Source of the DNA: Lineus longissimus
Taxonomy: Eukaryota > Nemertea > Pilidiophora > Heteronemertea > Lineidae
Length of the DNA: 64,000 nucleotides
Reading direction: 5' to 3'
NCBI RefSeq assembly: GCF_910592395.1
Contig: NC_088312.1
Location: 4,586,001-4,650,000 of the forward strand
Shown: in pieces, positions 38,801 through 51,425 of the stretch
Numbering within the stretch: the stretch's first letter is position 1
How the letters are laid out: each line of letters starts with the position of its first letter
Program-made: the position numbers and the translations under genes
The notes under the pieces: generated by a model
What the model saw: the letters and a program-made list of their open reading frames with translations, nothing else
The model's database searches: none
What the model was told of the DNA's origin: nothing

Positions 38801-39247
38801 CAAATGGAGACTACTTTCAATCGAGCCGACTTGGCTGATCAATCATTAGCCTGGAGAACAGCTCAAACACGTCAAACATGAAATCACCACTGATGTCAAA
38901 AGAGCTCATGGCTATGAATACTTTCATCCACATCCTAACACAACACCCACACTTCGTCAGAACTGACATCAAGCATATTTCATTAGTCTTAAATTGCTGG
39001 TACTGAGTAATAAGCAACTCAACCAATAAAAGCAATTATTTTGTAATCCAAACACTTAATAATTATTCAGATTTCATTTTTGAATAATCCAAATTGGAAA
39101 TAGAGAAGCCAATGACTACAGAAGATAAAAGGTTTATCTAATTAGGCTAGGGGGCACAGTTATATCATGACCAGAGCATTTGAACACAACCAAAGCATTG
39201 TGTGTTTAAATACCAGGCAGGATTGATCTTGATAGACCATAATTACT

Positions 39248-39253
39248 GATGAC

Positions 39254-39283
<30 letters not shown>
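39248..39283 (+). repeat. (GAT)n microsatellite
   Basis: GATGAC is followed by ten uninterrupted GAT units (39254-39283), then GAGCAG. A likely polymorphic trinucleotide locus in non-coding DNA. Confidence 0.95.
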
Positions 39284-39285
<2 letters not shown>

Positions 39286-42200
39286 GCAGTTAATGGTCTA
39301 AATCGTTTGTGTTCAATGTATTTTTGTGTCCAGGTTAATAAAAAAAATGAAGGACTCAGGCGTTTTACTCCCTGGAAGGTCTATATATCACAGGAATGCA
39401 GAATGAGTTGGGAGTTTCTTGAAGGAGACCCAAGATATTAGTGCTTTTTCGAAATTTGTGGAAAACTTTTTAGCTTTGGTAAGTGGGTGTCACCCAAATC
39501 TGGTGCAATTTGGGCCCATTAAAATGCCCCATGCCAATAACAAGGGAGCCCACTCATAATTATTGATCATGCTTGGGAAGCGCCACATGACGGAGTTCGT
39601 GTTCCCAGCGATTATTGCCAGGTCTCTGCTCAGCTGTGGTCTAGCTTCCTGTCTGAGATGAAGGCAGGGGAAATGGCGCTTTGTCCGGCAGCTGCTGATC
39701 ACTGGACAGGGAAGGAAGGTCATGTTGGGTGATATTTACTTTATTAGAACATTGTCTGGAAGAGATGCGAGATTAGTGGCATTATGGTTTAATAGAGCAC
39801 TGGTCCGAGGATAAATTTTAATGAACATTCAATTCAAATATGAATGACTATAATTACCAATCAAAACTTTGTCACATACTGTGAGCTTGATTATCTGAAT
39901 TTGTTGGTAGTTTGGATACATGTCATCAAAAAATTATTTTTGTGCTTTTGGCAGATTCAAAATTGTCCTCTGGTTATATCCATTAACCACAAATGTTTAA
40001 GCATTATTTTAATCGAGGACAGCCCAGAGGGTGTCAGCAAAATCAGCAAAACTAGCCACTAGCAAAAATTTCCAGGCTAGACATGATAAATTCCCAAAGC
40101 ACTTCTGGATCCCTGTCCACTCTAACTGGTTCCCAACCAAGCCTGCATTATGCTTGTTTTGTTCTTGTGACAAGTTAACAGAATTGCCTCAGCAATTTAT
40201 CGAGCCGGCCAATTGTTGACATTACCATCATATTTCATCGTTTTAGATATGTATCGTCCACCTAATGCATTCCTTGGGGTTCAATCGTCACTTTGGTAAA
40301 CACTTGTCTGTCAGAATTCAGACCTAGAACCATACAGCATTTGAATGAAATATTACACAGCAAATGACAGGTCTCGAAAGTAAGAGCCATTGATATGAAT
40401 GATTTGTGCCTATGGATGACATATTTGGTCTCATGATGTAGAAATGTACTTTTTTGGAAAGATTTAACTTTACACATATTCTTCTGAAGGAAATGACTTT
40501 GATTGGTTATAAGGAACGCAAAAGTTTATATTTCTAACTGGTTACAAGGTGGTAAATGAAAAGTAGCACTGCTGTTATTATAACCCTGATCGATCTGCAG
40601 AAAAGCAGTGGTGGCAAAGGAACCAGACGAGTGGTGCACTACTCCGAATCCCACTCGTGACACAATTCCAGCTCTCTGAATACATGTATGTCACCACCCT
40701 TGAGGTGGGGTTTGGAGTCATCTAACTTCTCTAAGTGCAAGGATTTCCACCTTAATTCGGCTAAGTTCTCATGGATCAGGCACAATAAAATTTGTAGTGA
40801 GAGTAAGTCAGCCCAAAACTTCTCTTAGAAGAGCAGTAGTCACCACGAAAGTCCACAATCAAGACATGATTCTGGCCTTAATCAGACATCCCAATCGTCC
40901 TTGCATTTGATCACTATGAGACAGAAATAGATAAAGACGAGAAGATTGCTAGAGATTAATTAGCACCGCACGGATATTGACATAGATAATTCTGTTGTTT
41001 GCAGTCTATATATATACGTGTATGTAATATTGAATACTTCATAAGCTGCTGCTTGTTGGTGCAAGTTATCACTTGAAAACATCCGTCTTGACATTTCAGA
41101 CGAAAATCCCAAATCTGGTGTTTATAGTATTTGTATACTTGGCTATCAAAACTGAATATTGCCTTAGAAAGTTTTTGTTGGAAGTGGTAAATCTTCACCT
41201 TTGATGTCAACAAGATTTCAACACGAGTTATGACATACTGCAAAACACACTTCAAGTTACCCATCAGCCCTGCCTTTGACTCAATCCAAGTTTGTGATGG
41301 CTTTTAAGCCCCTGGAGACATGGTGAAATCATGTTTCAAAGGCTGAAACCTGTTCTAGGTCGTTGGAAATGATTTGATTTGTGTTGAGATGGTGACAGGG
41401 ATGTTTACAATCCGAAAACTTAGCTGTAGGGGAGGACCCCTGAGGTCGTCTACATCATTAACAATAGACTTGGACTGAGGAATATGTGATGACCGTGCAT
41501 ATTAACTTTGACATCTTTCAGATAGAATTTTCTTCATTTGATTCGATTGGACTTTGCTTAAACAGGAAACTTAATTTTCAAACTTTTGACATCTTGGATC
41601 TGTCAGATGAATAATGTTTTGGCAGAAAGATTTAAAGACAATAATTCTGATGGATTAGTACATCATCGTAATGGGTCCTAAAAATGAAAGAGCATGGAAC
41701 AAACAACATATTATTGAATCATGGGACCATTACACAGTATGCACACGCAGCTCTTACTTAACCAATGCTATATTTATTAGACAACGTTATATATGGAGTT
41801 TCAGACAACACATCCTACGATGACAGTAATAGCATGAAGAATGATAAATTGTCGCTCAGATCCAGCAATAATGGTATTTTGGCAAAACAATTGCAAGAGG
41901 ATATACCCATGGTACATTAACAGCATCAGCACTAAGAAGAAAATAAATTCACCCTTCTGACTCAAATGACCACTGCAGTGTGAATTGTTTTTGCGCCACA
42001 TAACAGCATCTTCAACTGATTGATTAATCTCCATTCTTCTATGCCACAGATTAGCCACATGATAAATAAATTGTCACATCATGCCCAGTGCCTGAGAAAG
42101 CAATTTGCCGACAAAGCAAAAAGAGATAAATCCTTTTTGTCCTTTCTTTTATGTCGCGTTTTTGAAGGAGCGGTTTCCTGTGTCTCTGTGAACAAGGCTC

Positions 42201-43169
42201 AATCATTTTCCTATAACAAATTGCACGGGAATAAAGGATCTGAACAGAATTACATGAATAAAGCTTACAGAATTACATTTTAAGACATTGTGAAAGTTGG
42301 AAGATCACATTCCACTTGGAGCTGTTGTAGAAGCAGATCGAGTGATGTCTATCCTGTATCTCTATTCTTTATGCCATGTTTTTGATTTCCTACATATCTG
42401 AGAACATGAAGCAATCATTTTTTTTCATTGTAACAAACTGTTGAGATAGAGTCACGTGTTACGATTTGTAGATAATAATATCACATCTTGTTTGGTCCCT
42501 AATCTCAGGGGAGTCATCTATGTTTCGCCATTCAGCTCATTCTGCCTGAGTTATCATATCAAGGCCATAAATATCTGCGAACATCTGAGTTTTCAAGCAT
42601 AGAGGTGTCTCAACAATCCCATCAGGGTATTAAGACATTTTCCACCGATTTTATGGCTCTCATTCCTGCCATCACAACTGTCAAAGGTTGTCATTATTGC
42701 TTTCTGAATCATGCTTTATTTCATTTTAAGAATAATAACCAATATTATCACAAACAAAATCGGTTCTTCCATTGTTTAAAGAATTGATACTGAATATGGA
42801 ATATAGGTTCATTCACCAAGGTTTAAAAAAAAAGCCAGACGATTCGTAGTTGTAGCCAAAGATACAATGCCTGGGAGCTTATTACCTTATTATCAAAGAG
42901 CAAGAACTTGTGCGTATTATCAACTACGGGGAAGACAAGTTCTTTAACTTGGATAAAATTCTCATATTTCACACAGTAATGTTTTGCTTTGTGCAATTTA
43001 TCAGCGAGCAACTTTTTTAGAAAAGGATCAGCTAAACCTTGCTGCTATTATACACTGTTGGCTATACCATTGGTACATGTAAGTTTATTTCTTCAGTGTT
43101 GAAAGAACAGCTTTGATTCCCATTTTATGGTCTATCTATTCAGAACGTGTCGAGCATACTGAAGTTTAT

Positions 43170-43325
43170 AGTTGGGGTGGGAAGACCAGTGGAATAGTGG
43201 TTGAAGAACTGGGCTCATAATCAAGTTGTGGGCTGACTCTCGAGAAGGATTACCATAGCTTCATCTCAGTATCTCTGACCAAGACACCTGAAAACCTAAC
43301 ACTGCTTCTACCTTTAAATGACACT
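43170..43325 (+). mobile_element. tRNA-derived SINE with a conserved-domain-like body
   Basis: GTGGAATAGTGG (43189-43200) fits the A box. ACTGGGCTCATAATCAAG follows and contains CTCATAA, the anticodon loop of an elongator tRNA-Met. TGTGGGCTGACTCTC (about 43227-43241) sits where the B box belongs but is degenerate. Downstream, ATCTCTGACCAAGACACCTG then AAAACCTAACACTGC resembles the conserved central domain shared by several marine-animal SINE families. The B box and stems are damaged, so the copy should be transcriptionally dead. Confidence 0.6.
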
Positions 43326-44818
43326 AAAACTAAGGTTCCTTGTACATGGTGCAAGACTCTTGCTTGAAGTCAAAGTCAAGAGGCAAAACCCAACATGGTG
43401 CATAACTATGGTGGCACGCAAAAATGTGCATTCCCCTACGAGGAAAATAATCTCTGGAGAATGACTGAAGAGGTTCCTAGCTAAACAACCCAAGTCCAAT
43501 GTATCAACCATATGAATTGGGTTGTTTTATCTTATAGCCCTACTCCAAGCAGAGGAAACGCTAAGGACTAGAAGAACCTGTTGGGGCTCTAAAAGATAAC
43601 AAATCATCAATCTTAACCATGCAAGGGATAAAGGAGATGCATTTTTATACATCATTTATCACTACGACGTATTCAAACGTGATCCCAATACAGAATAAAA
43701 TTCATGCATATAATGTTTGTGGGGAGAGATCTGTGATCCATTTGTCACCGACTGTGTGCCTGGGCATGTGAAGGAATAATTTTATCAAGCACCGATAGAA
43801 ACCAAACATTTAAAAAATAGGCACTTTGTCCAAAAAAGCATTTTATCCAATAAAGCTTGCTGTCCCATATTCTTGGTCATAAATTGCATGATTCGCCATG
43901 TGCAACATTTGTTTTCATGTGGTCCCACCACCCAGCATGTTCTTGCCGCAATAACATTGCGCTACACCACCGCTCCAGTGTCTGACAACATCCTGTTGGC
44001 TATCCCACATCTATTCAGCCAGCGGTGAAAATTACTACCAAGAGTCTCTTCACACAGATGAATAAACCATGACTGATGTGGCTTCTGCCAGGTTGATAGG
44101 TAAAATTCACAGGGAAAGATTGCTTTAGCTCCCATTTATTCCATGTCTGAAACTGAAAAACAAATTCATTTCTATTGTCAGATGTGATGAACACCCAAAT
44201 GCAGAAGAAATTATGTTGTAACACTACATTTTGAAATGAAATGTGCAGTAATGAGGTCTGAATAAGAGAAGTTGCAGCCTTGTCTTGCAGCAAGAATCGA
44301 GATTATGAGAAGACATAAGCCCACTGTAACAAGAACAAATTATTGGCTGCATCACCATCTAAGGTTGCAGTATTTTTTTAAAGGCAATAGGCTAGCCCAA
44401 ATTTGAGGATGCCTTTATCTTTCATATATCCTTTTACCTCTCAATTTCAACCAGCCACAATGGATTCCGATTTGTTGTCGATTTCCAGCGGGACTCAACC
44501 TCTGAATCACCAAAATGGTTATATAAAGCCTGCAAACCTCAGCAGGCAACAGACATTGCTAATTCACCAATTCACATTGGTCAACATGCGCATGGGGCAA
44601 TTGGTCAACCAGTCAATTATCGACTGTCTGAGACCGAGAGGCAAAACAATTTTCCCTAACAAAATATCACTGATAGAGTCAGGTGATATATTAGTGTACC
44701 ATGTTTATTGCCATTTCCAATGAATACCTACGGCAATCGTTAATCAGACAGGACGTCTGCGGTGGTGTAGTGACTCTGTCCCTGACAAGAGTTAATGAGG
44801 TCACCCGATAATGGAAAA

Positions 44819-44952
44819 AAAAGCTGTCCTTTTTCCCTTGCCTTTTTGCTCATGGTCTGTTTTACCTGTTGCCTTTTTTACGTGCTGAATTTTTCCTCAT
44901 GCCTTTTTACCTGTTGCCTTCTTACCGTTGTCCTTTTCACCATTGTCTTTCA
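44819..44952 (+). repeat. Degenerate pyrimidine-rich minisatellite
   Basis: The strand is repeatedly TTGCCTTTTTACCTG-like: CCTTGCCTTTTTGCTCATGG, TTTTACCTGTTGCCTTTTTT, CATGCCTTTTTACCTGTTGC and CTTCTTACCGTTGTCCTTTT. The period varies around 15-30 bp. It gives a long polypyrimidine tract on the plus strand. Confidence 0.75.
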
Positions 44953-47900
44953 CCTAGATTCCCCAGTCCAACATCAAGAGTTATTGTGGAAATACATAAA
45001 CTTGGCAAATTGTGGACTGCAAAAGACACTCAGAGTTAAATCCATAGAACATTTGAACTTTACATCAATTTGATACCCTGTTTATATTTTTATGGCAGAA
45101 AATCAATGAAGTTTCCATCAGCATCCAGAAGAAATTTGATGCAGTGATTTAATTTAGGTGATAAAGTAATGCTTTCCAATCTACAAAGTGGTGAATATGG
45201 CTCGTAGTTTTAATACGAGATTCTGCAGTTGCTCTACCGGAAATTACATGTAAACTAGTCACTGGATCGATCAATGCTTATAGCGTCTTAACTCGGACAC
45301 TATCATTTCGTCTTCTGAAGATAACTAGGCATTCCCTTGAATTTTGCGAAATGTGCCGCGAAGATGATGATGTTGAGTTCAAGTTCGTGATTCAGCTTGT
45401 TTTGAGTAACCAGGCCCCAATCTGAATGCGGAGCTTGGCAAGTTTTTGAATTAAACACACTGCTTCTGGAGACGACAGCAAAACAGACAAGCTGAAGTGC
45501 TGAAAGCCATTTGGGTATTTGATCTTACATTCCCTTCTGACTACTCAAAATGACCAAGTACATGGGTCTGTAAAGACCAAATAACACCGTTCAGACAAGT
45601 TTAGTAATATTGAGTCAAGATGAGTTGTCAGCTTGTCCATCTCTTCACCACATCTTTTTGTACCCACATTCAATCATAAGTGATCTACATAGTGCCGAAG
45701 CAGCTCAAAAGCCTTACCCTTTCCTACAAAGCAAAGCAGTGGACGGCTGAATAAAATGTGCAATCGAACGGAATGTTTTATCCATTTGCAATTTATTTCT
45801 TCAACCCCAATTATTGGAGTTTGTCTCGCTTCCTTTCTGCCAATGAAGAACTGCAGTTTTTATCCAAATCCGCATTTAAATTAATCGCATTGGGCATCTT
45901 GGGTAACTCTATTTCAATTGCTTCACATGGAAAGACAGAAAGTGCCATATGCGATTAGTTTAACATACAAATAGTGATTTTACCCTTGCCGAAAGATGAC
46001 AAGTTACCTGATGATAAAGAGATATAAAAATGCTCCTGTGTTTTATATTTTCACGTAAAATCCATAAAGCGGTTAGAAATGTAATTTCTTTACTATTCGC
46101 GCTAAGTAAATCAATTGTTATTTGCTTTCTTGCCTTTCTATCGAATCCGTATCCACACCTGATGCTGCGGATATGTCCCTGGGCCAACACAAACGCAATC
46201 ATCCACCCACTGTATGCCAATTACGAACAAGTACAACACAGCCTGATGCTCATACCAACAACAGATACAAAACCATAAGAATTCAGAGATGCCTTTAGCG
46301 ATTATCAATTATCTGATATTTTACCAACGCTATTCACATACACATGTATATCTATCTGATGATAGCAAAAACATAAGAATATTCAGCAACGTGACACAAA
46401 GAATTTTATTATCTTGAACAATTTTATGATCAGGCTGCGCTGAGTTTGCTGAGCTATTATCTGAGCTACATTTTTGTACCTTATCAGAGCCCCTTCTCCT
46501 TTTTACGATTTGAGTTCTGGGTTTCACTCCATTCATCTCTGCAATTCTCAGATTTGTTTGGAAGTTCTTGCCCACGTTCAGCGCCTCCATAAGGTCTTCT
46601 ATACCCGCGCGTGAATGGAGAAACACGGAGAGATCAAAGATAAAATTGACTAAGCAACGCTTGGGTTTGAACTAAAAAAAATTCAGAGAATGTACTTTGC
46701 AACAACCTATAATTTCGAACAAAACTTTGCTGTTGTCATGGTCGTAAGCGGCATGTACTTCTCAACAAACCGTGACCTAACTTGCTCCTTGTGAATTGTA
46801 TTGGAGATCGCCCAGGGGTATTACCGGAACATGCTACATATCAGGTTTTTTCCTGAAGATGAAAATAGAACATGTCGGAAACTGGTCAGGTATTGATCTT
46901 ACAGGAAGCCTACGTGGGAAAGGACAGTATTCTTTTAATTCATTACTTGAGTAGTTATTTTCTGCACACTTCATTTGGGATATAGCTGGATGATGTGAAA
47001 TGTCATGTGGCTGACCAACATGGCCATTGGTTCCTATTTTTGTACACCTTGCATTTTGCCATTTTCATCAACTTTTCGGAAAAAACTAACTTGATGTGAT
47101 GATGAAAAGTCCTTGATGATGGACAGAGCATAGAATAACATATGGCTGTAAGTTAAGTGCACGAGCAATGCTATCCCCATGCATTCCCTGCACCCAAGTT
47201 GGTATCAATGCAATCTGAAGCATACCCAAACGGTTTGAAGCAATGTGATAATCCTGGAGAATAGTGCAGACAATCTTGCAAGGAACTGGTCACATCTGCA
47301 CAAAGCCTCTCCCCTTGCTTACCAGGGCACAGCCAATCCGCTTGGCCAGCTAAGACCTCTCTGAAAAATCTATTGCTTTGCTCATTGATAATATCGAGAA
47401 AAATTCTTTCATGTTCTATGCCAAGAGATGATTGAAACTTGAGCATGTGCTAGAAAGATTTTGCAAAAAAGTTGTTATCTTTGAGCTTGTTATGATCAAG
47501 ATGGAAACGACGAGTGAATACCAAATGTACACCACTGCCCAGAGCTGAAGGTAATGTATAAGGGATGAAATGTCCCAGGGACATTATGCTTACTTGGGGC
47601 AACAAAAGCAGTTGAGAATGGATGAATCTTCCAAACTATATGGTATTCAGTATTTCCATTTTATTTTCATTCGGGCAAGATGGAGGACTGTCACTTCAAA
47701 TGTTGACCAATGTGACTTACAAAATTTGCTCAAGCTCCATGGGGAACGTTGTCATTTGTCTCAATTCGCATCTCACATGTCACTTATCACAAGCATGTTC
47801 ATTAACTGATATACAGATATGAAATGATATGTTGGTGAAAAGTGACACTGTGAATCTTATGTAGCCACTCTACGAAAATAACTTGATTGTTGATTAAATG

Positions 47901-48852
47901 ATATGTTACAAGTGACGAAATGAACTCTATCTAAACTCAGCGTCGAGTGAAGTTGTAAACCATGATGTGCCTTAAGTTTGAAATGCTTATAGATTTCCGA
48001 TGGGAGAAGCAAGAAGGATAATATGATTAACAGACACGATTACCATGGTAACTTCTGAAAGTTTGTCAGACAACATTTGAGAAGAACTTGGGGATTCATG
48101 GATTTGTATAGGATCTCACAGTAATCGTACTGATAGTCCATTTCAACCAATGCTTACCAAAATGCCCTATACAAACATATACAAGACCCTAAAGAATGTA
48201 TAGACATCTTTGTGAAATGTCACAAACAGTACTCGGAGGCAGGTGATACAAATCAATATATGTATCAACTTCACTTATTCTTCAGAGGTATTTCAAATTT
48301 CCTTCTTTAAAGTTTCAGCTGACTGGCACATTCCGGTCGACTGCATTTTTCTTAACATATAGGATATCTGCTGCGATGCTTCTTGAAATGTCATAGCTTA
48401 CACACCTCCCTGAAAGGTTTTAGCCAAAGTGGTTATATTTGTAGAAAATTTGTTGTTATGCTTTTCTCAGAAAGATTTCAATGAAAGCTTTTACTTTTGG
48501 TGAAATAGAAATGGGTTTGAAGCATGTCAAGAACCATAGAAAGTAATGCGTGTGATATGTTGAGAACAAACCCATAGACATATAAATAAGATATTTGCCA
48601 AGAATACACTACCACTCGTTTGATCTCCATTGCTTCTAAATTTGTCTTTGAACTGTCGTCTCCAAAGCAAGTCGCAAGTAAAAAGGTATAGTGCTGCACA
48701 AACAACAAGCATGTTCAGAAATTGAACCCAAGTAGGTAGGAGCCAGGCAATGTAGCTCTGAGATAAAGTTGAAGTTACTCTCCTCTCTGACAGGACAACA
48801 AAGCTTATTATTTTGAACTTTTTGAATTTTGAACTTCTGTAAGGATTAGGGT

Positions 48853-49031
48853 TAGAAAAAATTTCTAAGTCCAAATATTTTTTTCACTTTTTTTTCTGCT
48901 CAAAATGAACCATCATCATCAGTCCCAATACTTTTTTGACTTTGAACATTTTTCAAAATTTTGAACTGCTTGAATAATGAGCAGAAAAAAAACAAGTGAA
49001 AAAACTATTTGGACTTAGAAATCTTTTTCAT
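48853..49031 (+). mobile_element. AT-rich fold-back element, copy 3 (best preserved)
   Basis: The left end (48857-48902) reads AAAAAATTTCTAAGTCCAAA then a T-rich run, CACTTTTTTTTCTGCTCA. The right end (48978-49030) is its inverted complement: TGAGCAGAAAAAAAACAAGT, then GAAAAAACTATTTGGACTTA and GAAAT. The arms are about 45-50 bp and about 85-90% complementary. The core contains AAATGAACCATCATCATCAG and TTTGACTTTGAACATTTTTC, shared with the other three copies. There is no ORF. This copy defines the family as a short palindromic, MITE-like element. Confidence 0.8.
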
Positions 49032-50464
49032 CTGTAGCATGACAAATTTGCCGCAAAGAAACATTCATCTTCAATCCACATCCTATCAAACAGGTCAGAC
49101 ATAAAACCATCCACTTATCACTGTCCACCAGCAAGAGGTCTTGTGGGCTGTTGGGCTTGATTGAAAGGCTTGTCCCTGCTCAGAAACAGAACGTTTGGAG
49201 AATCATAAAGATTTGGGATAGCAAAAGTACCATTCAACTCTTTTGTCTGAATGGTCTTTAGCCGATAGCAGCCCAGTGACCCATTGTCATCACTAGAACC
49301 TGACTTCATAGTTTGAGGAAGCTGTCAGTTGAATTTGGACACGGCAATTGAATCACAGCCTGACATCAAAAAGGAGTCCTAGCATCGACACCTTTCTGAT
49401 GTCAGGCAAGGCAAGTTGGATCTAGATACCTGGAGGGCAACCACCTCATTTCCCAGAAACTAATCACAAACACAGGTGATAATCTGCATCAGGTTTTCCT
49501 ATGAAAATTAATGCAAAATCGATATAACAGGCACCTGATGTTGCCTTCCCATCAGTTTGTCATGATCAAATCACCCATTCCCATTACAGATATTGCAATG
49601 ATGTTATCTATCTCCCACTTCAATGGGACAACTGAGTATGTTGATTTTCTATGTACATTTCTGTAGTTTGTCTCGTGTGTTGCGAGGGTTTAAAAGTGAG
49701 TTGACTGTTTTAACCATTTTTGAGTTATTTTTGTGAATCAAGGTTATTTGTAAAATCAAAGAAAAAAACGCCTTCAGACATAAGGCAGTTTACAGTATTG
49801 CCGAAAAAATCAATGCGAAATTTAAACAACCCATTACTAGTCAAATTTTTTTTAAATTTGTTAAATTTGTTATTCTATTGATTTATACACTCACACCTTG
49901 AGAGTCTTCACAAAACTTTTTTCATTAACAAGCCAACGCCAACTCATTAACAAATGAGAAAAATTTTTTTTTTAAAGCCATTTGAATGCACTAGCAACAT
50001 GCATTATGGCTAAACTTTGAGAAATAGTTATCCCAGCAACTTTTTAATAAATCTATCTCAACTTGAAGCTACATTGACCCACTCTCTTCACAAATTGACG
50101 AAGAACTGTATGAATAATGTATTGGTGGTAACTCAAGCTACTCTGAGTCATCTGAAGAACCACCACGATAGAAATTCCTCTCTGGTTATATCAAGAACCG
50201 GCTGGCCAACACAGTTTTACTATGAATAAATGAATACATAAAGCTTGTCGAAACAGGCATTGAGAGGTTGAACAAGTTGAAGAAAGATGGTGCAAGAGGT
50301 TCCACAAAGAACCAGTTTTGTACCATTTTTAAAGGCATTTCATCTAGAACTTAATATCAGCCCATTATAGTTCCATACATGTATATCATGGTCTTGGTAT
50401 TCCATGGTCTTACTTGAAGACCATTTAAGTAGAATATCATGGTGGAAATACCAATAAGGGGGGC

Positions 50465-50580
50465 TATATAGGAACCAGCTAAGGGGGCAAATCGGTAGTC
50501 TTCAAGTGTCTAGTGTGCACAGTTAGGCTCCGGCAAGGGTTGTGTTTGATTCAGCAATAACCGTGTGGGTGAATGTAGGT
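50465..50580 (+). repeat. tRNA-like SINE, copy 1 (partner at 54395)
   Basis: The segment runs CCAGCTAAGGGGGCAAATCG, then TGTGCACAGTTAGGCTCCGG, then AAGGGTTGTGTTTGATTCAG and CAATAA. GCTAAGGGGG resembles an A box and TGTTTGATTC a B box. The same string of blocks recurs at 54395-54490, which supports a dispersed SINE rather than chance. Confidence 0.55.
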
Positions 50581-51202
50581 CAAAACTGAGGCAGCAAAAT
50601 GCTCCAGAAAGAACAATTTTGTGGATTGTTCATAACAGCCCTTATCTGTGAAGGGTTATCCAGTCTATAGAAACCCTGTGGATGGGGATATTGAAAATAA
50701 TTTTTACTCTGCTTGAGTATGTCCATGTACATAATAATTACCTGGCTATATGATACCATATAATGATCGTGGTAGTCGTGATCTTAGTAATCGAACATGA
50801 CAGCTACATCTAACCCCTCGGGCAGTAACACCGTACCATGATTGAGATGGTGTACACTGTATGTAAACGAGGCAGGTTGATTGCTAAATGGCTCATATTT
50901 TGTTCTGAATGACAGGACATTTTTATCACGATGATATGCAATATTCATCACATGCAACAAAGATTGCTTGTCTGTGAGGTCATTGCAGGTGCATGTGACG
51001 ACAATTGGTTACATGCGTGTATGTGAGCTCACACTAAGGATAGAGATTGCATGAAGACAGATCAGTGGATTAGTTCACTGAACCATCACATCTCTTCGCC
51101 AGATATATGATCCACCAGACAGACCATGAAAATCTATTTAAAGCTGTCTGGACCCAATATCTGATCAATAAAAACATATCAAACACAAGGCTAGTCAATA
51201 TC

Positions 51203-51425
51203 GCACTGGTAGTGATGAGGTCATGACTCAATCATGGTAATCACCACAGCACAATGAATGTGGCTATTGGAAATGTGCATGGCCATTTTTTTCTAATATT
51301 CCAGTCCTTTAAGCCATAAATCCACATGAGCACTGGTTGTGATGAGACAGATCACGACCCAATCATGGCAATCATCGCAGCACAATGAACATGGCCATCG
51401 GGACAATTCTGGTCTTTTTTTCCTA
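51203..51425 (+). repeat. Direct repeat, two copies of about 90 bp
   Basis: GCACTGGT-GTGATGAG is followed by TCA-GAC-CAATCATGG, then AATCA-C-CAGCACAATGAA and TGGC-AT-GGA at 51203-51290 and again at 51329-51425. The period is about 127 bp. Old tandem duplication. Confidence 0.85.

Noticed and set aside
44403-44723. 106-codon plus-strand frame
   Set aside because: No motif, no Kozak or splice support, and composition like translated non-coding DNA.
49118-49309. 63-codon minus-strand frame (MKSGSSDDNGSLG...) next to fold-back copy 3
   Set aside because: Composition is reasonable, but the upstream AG is not preceded by a good pyrimidine tract, no convincing donor precedes the stop and no family is recognised.
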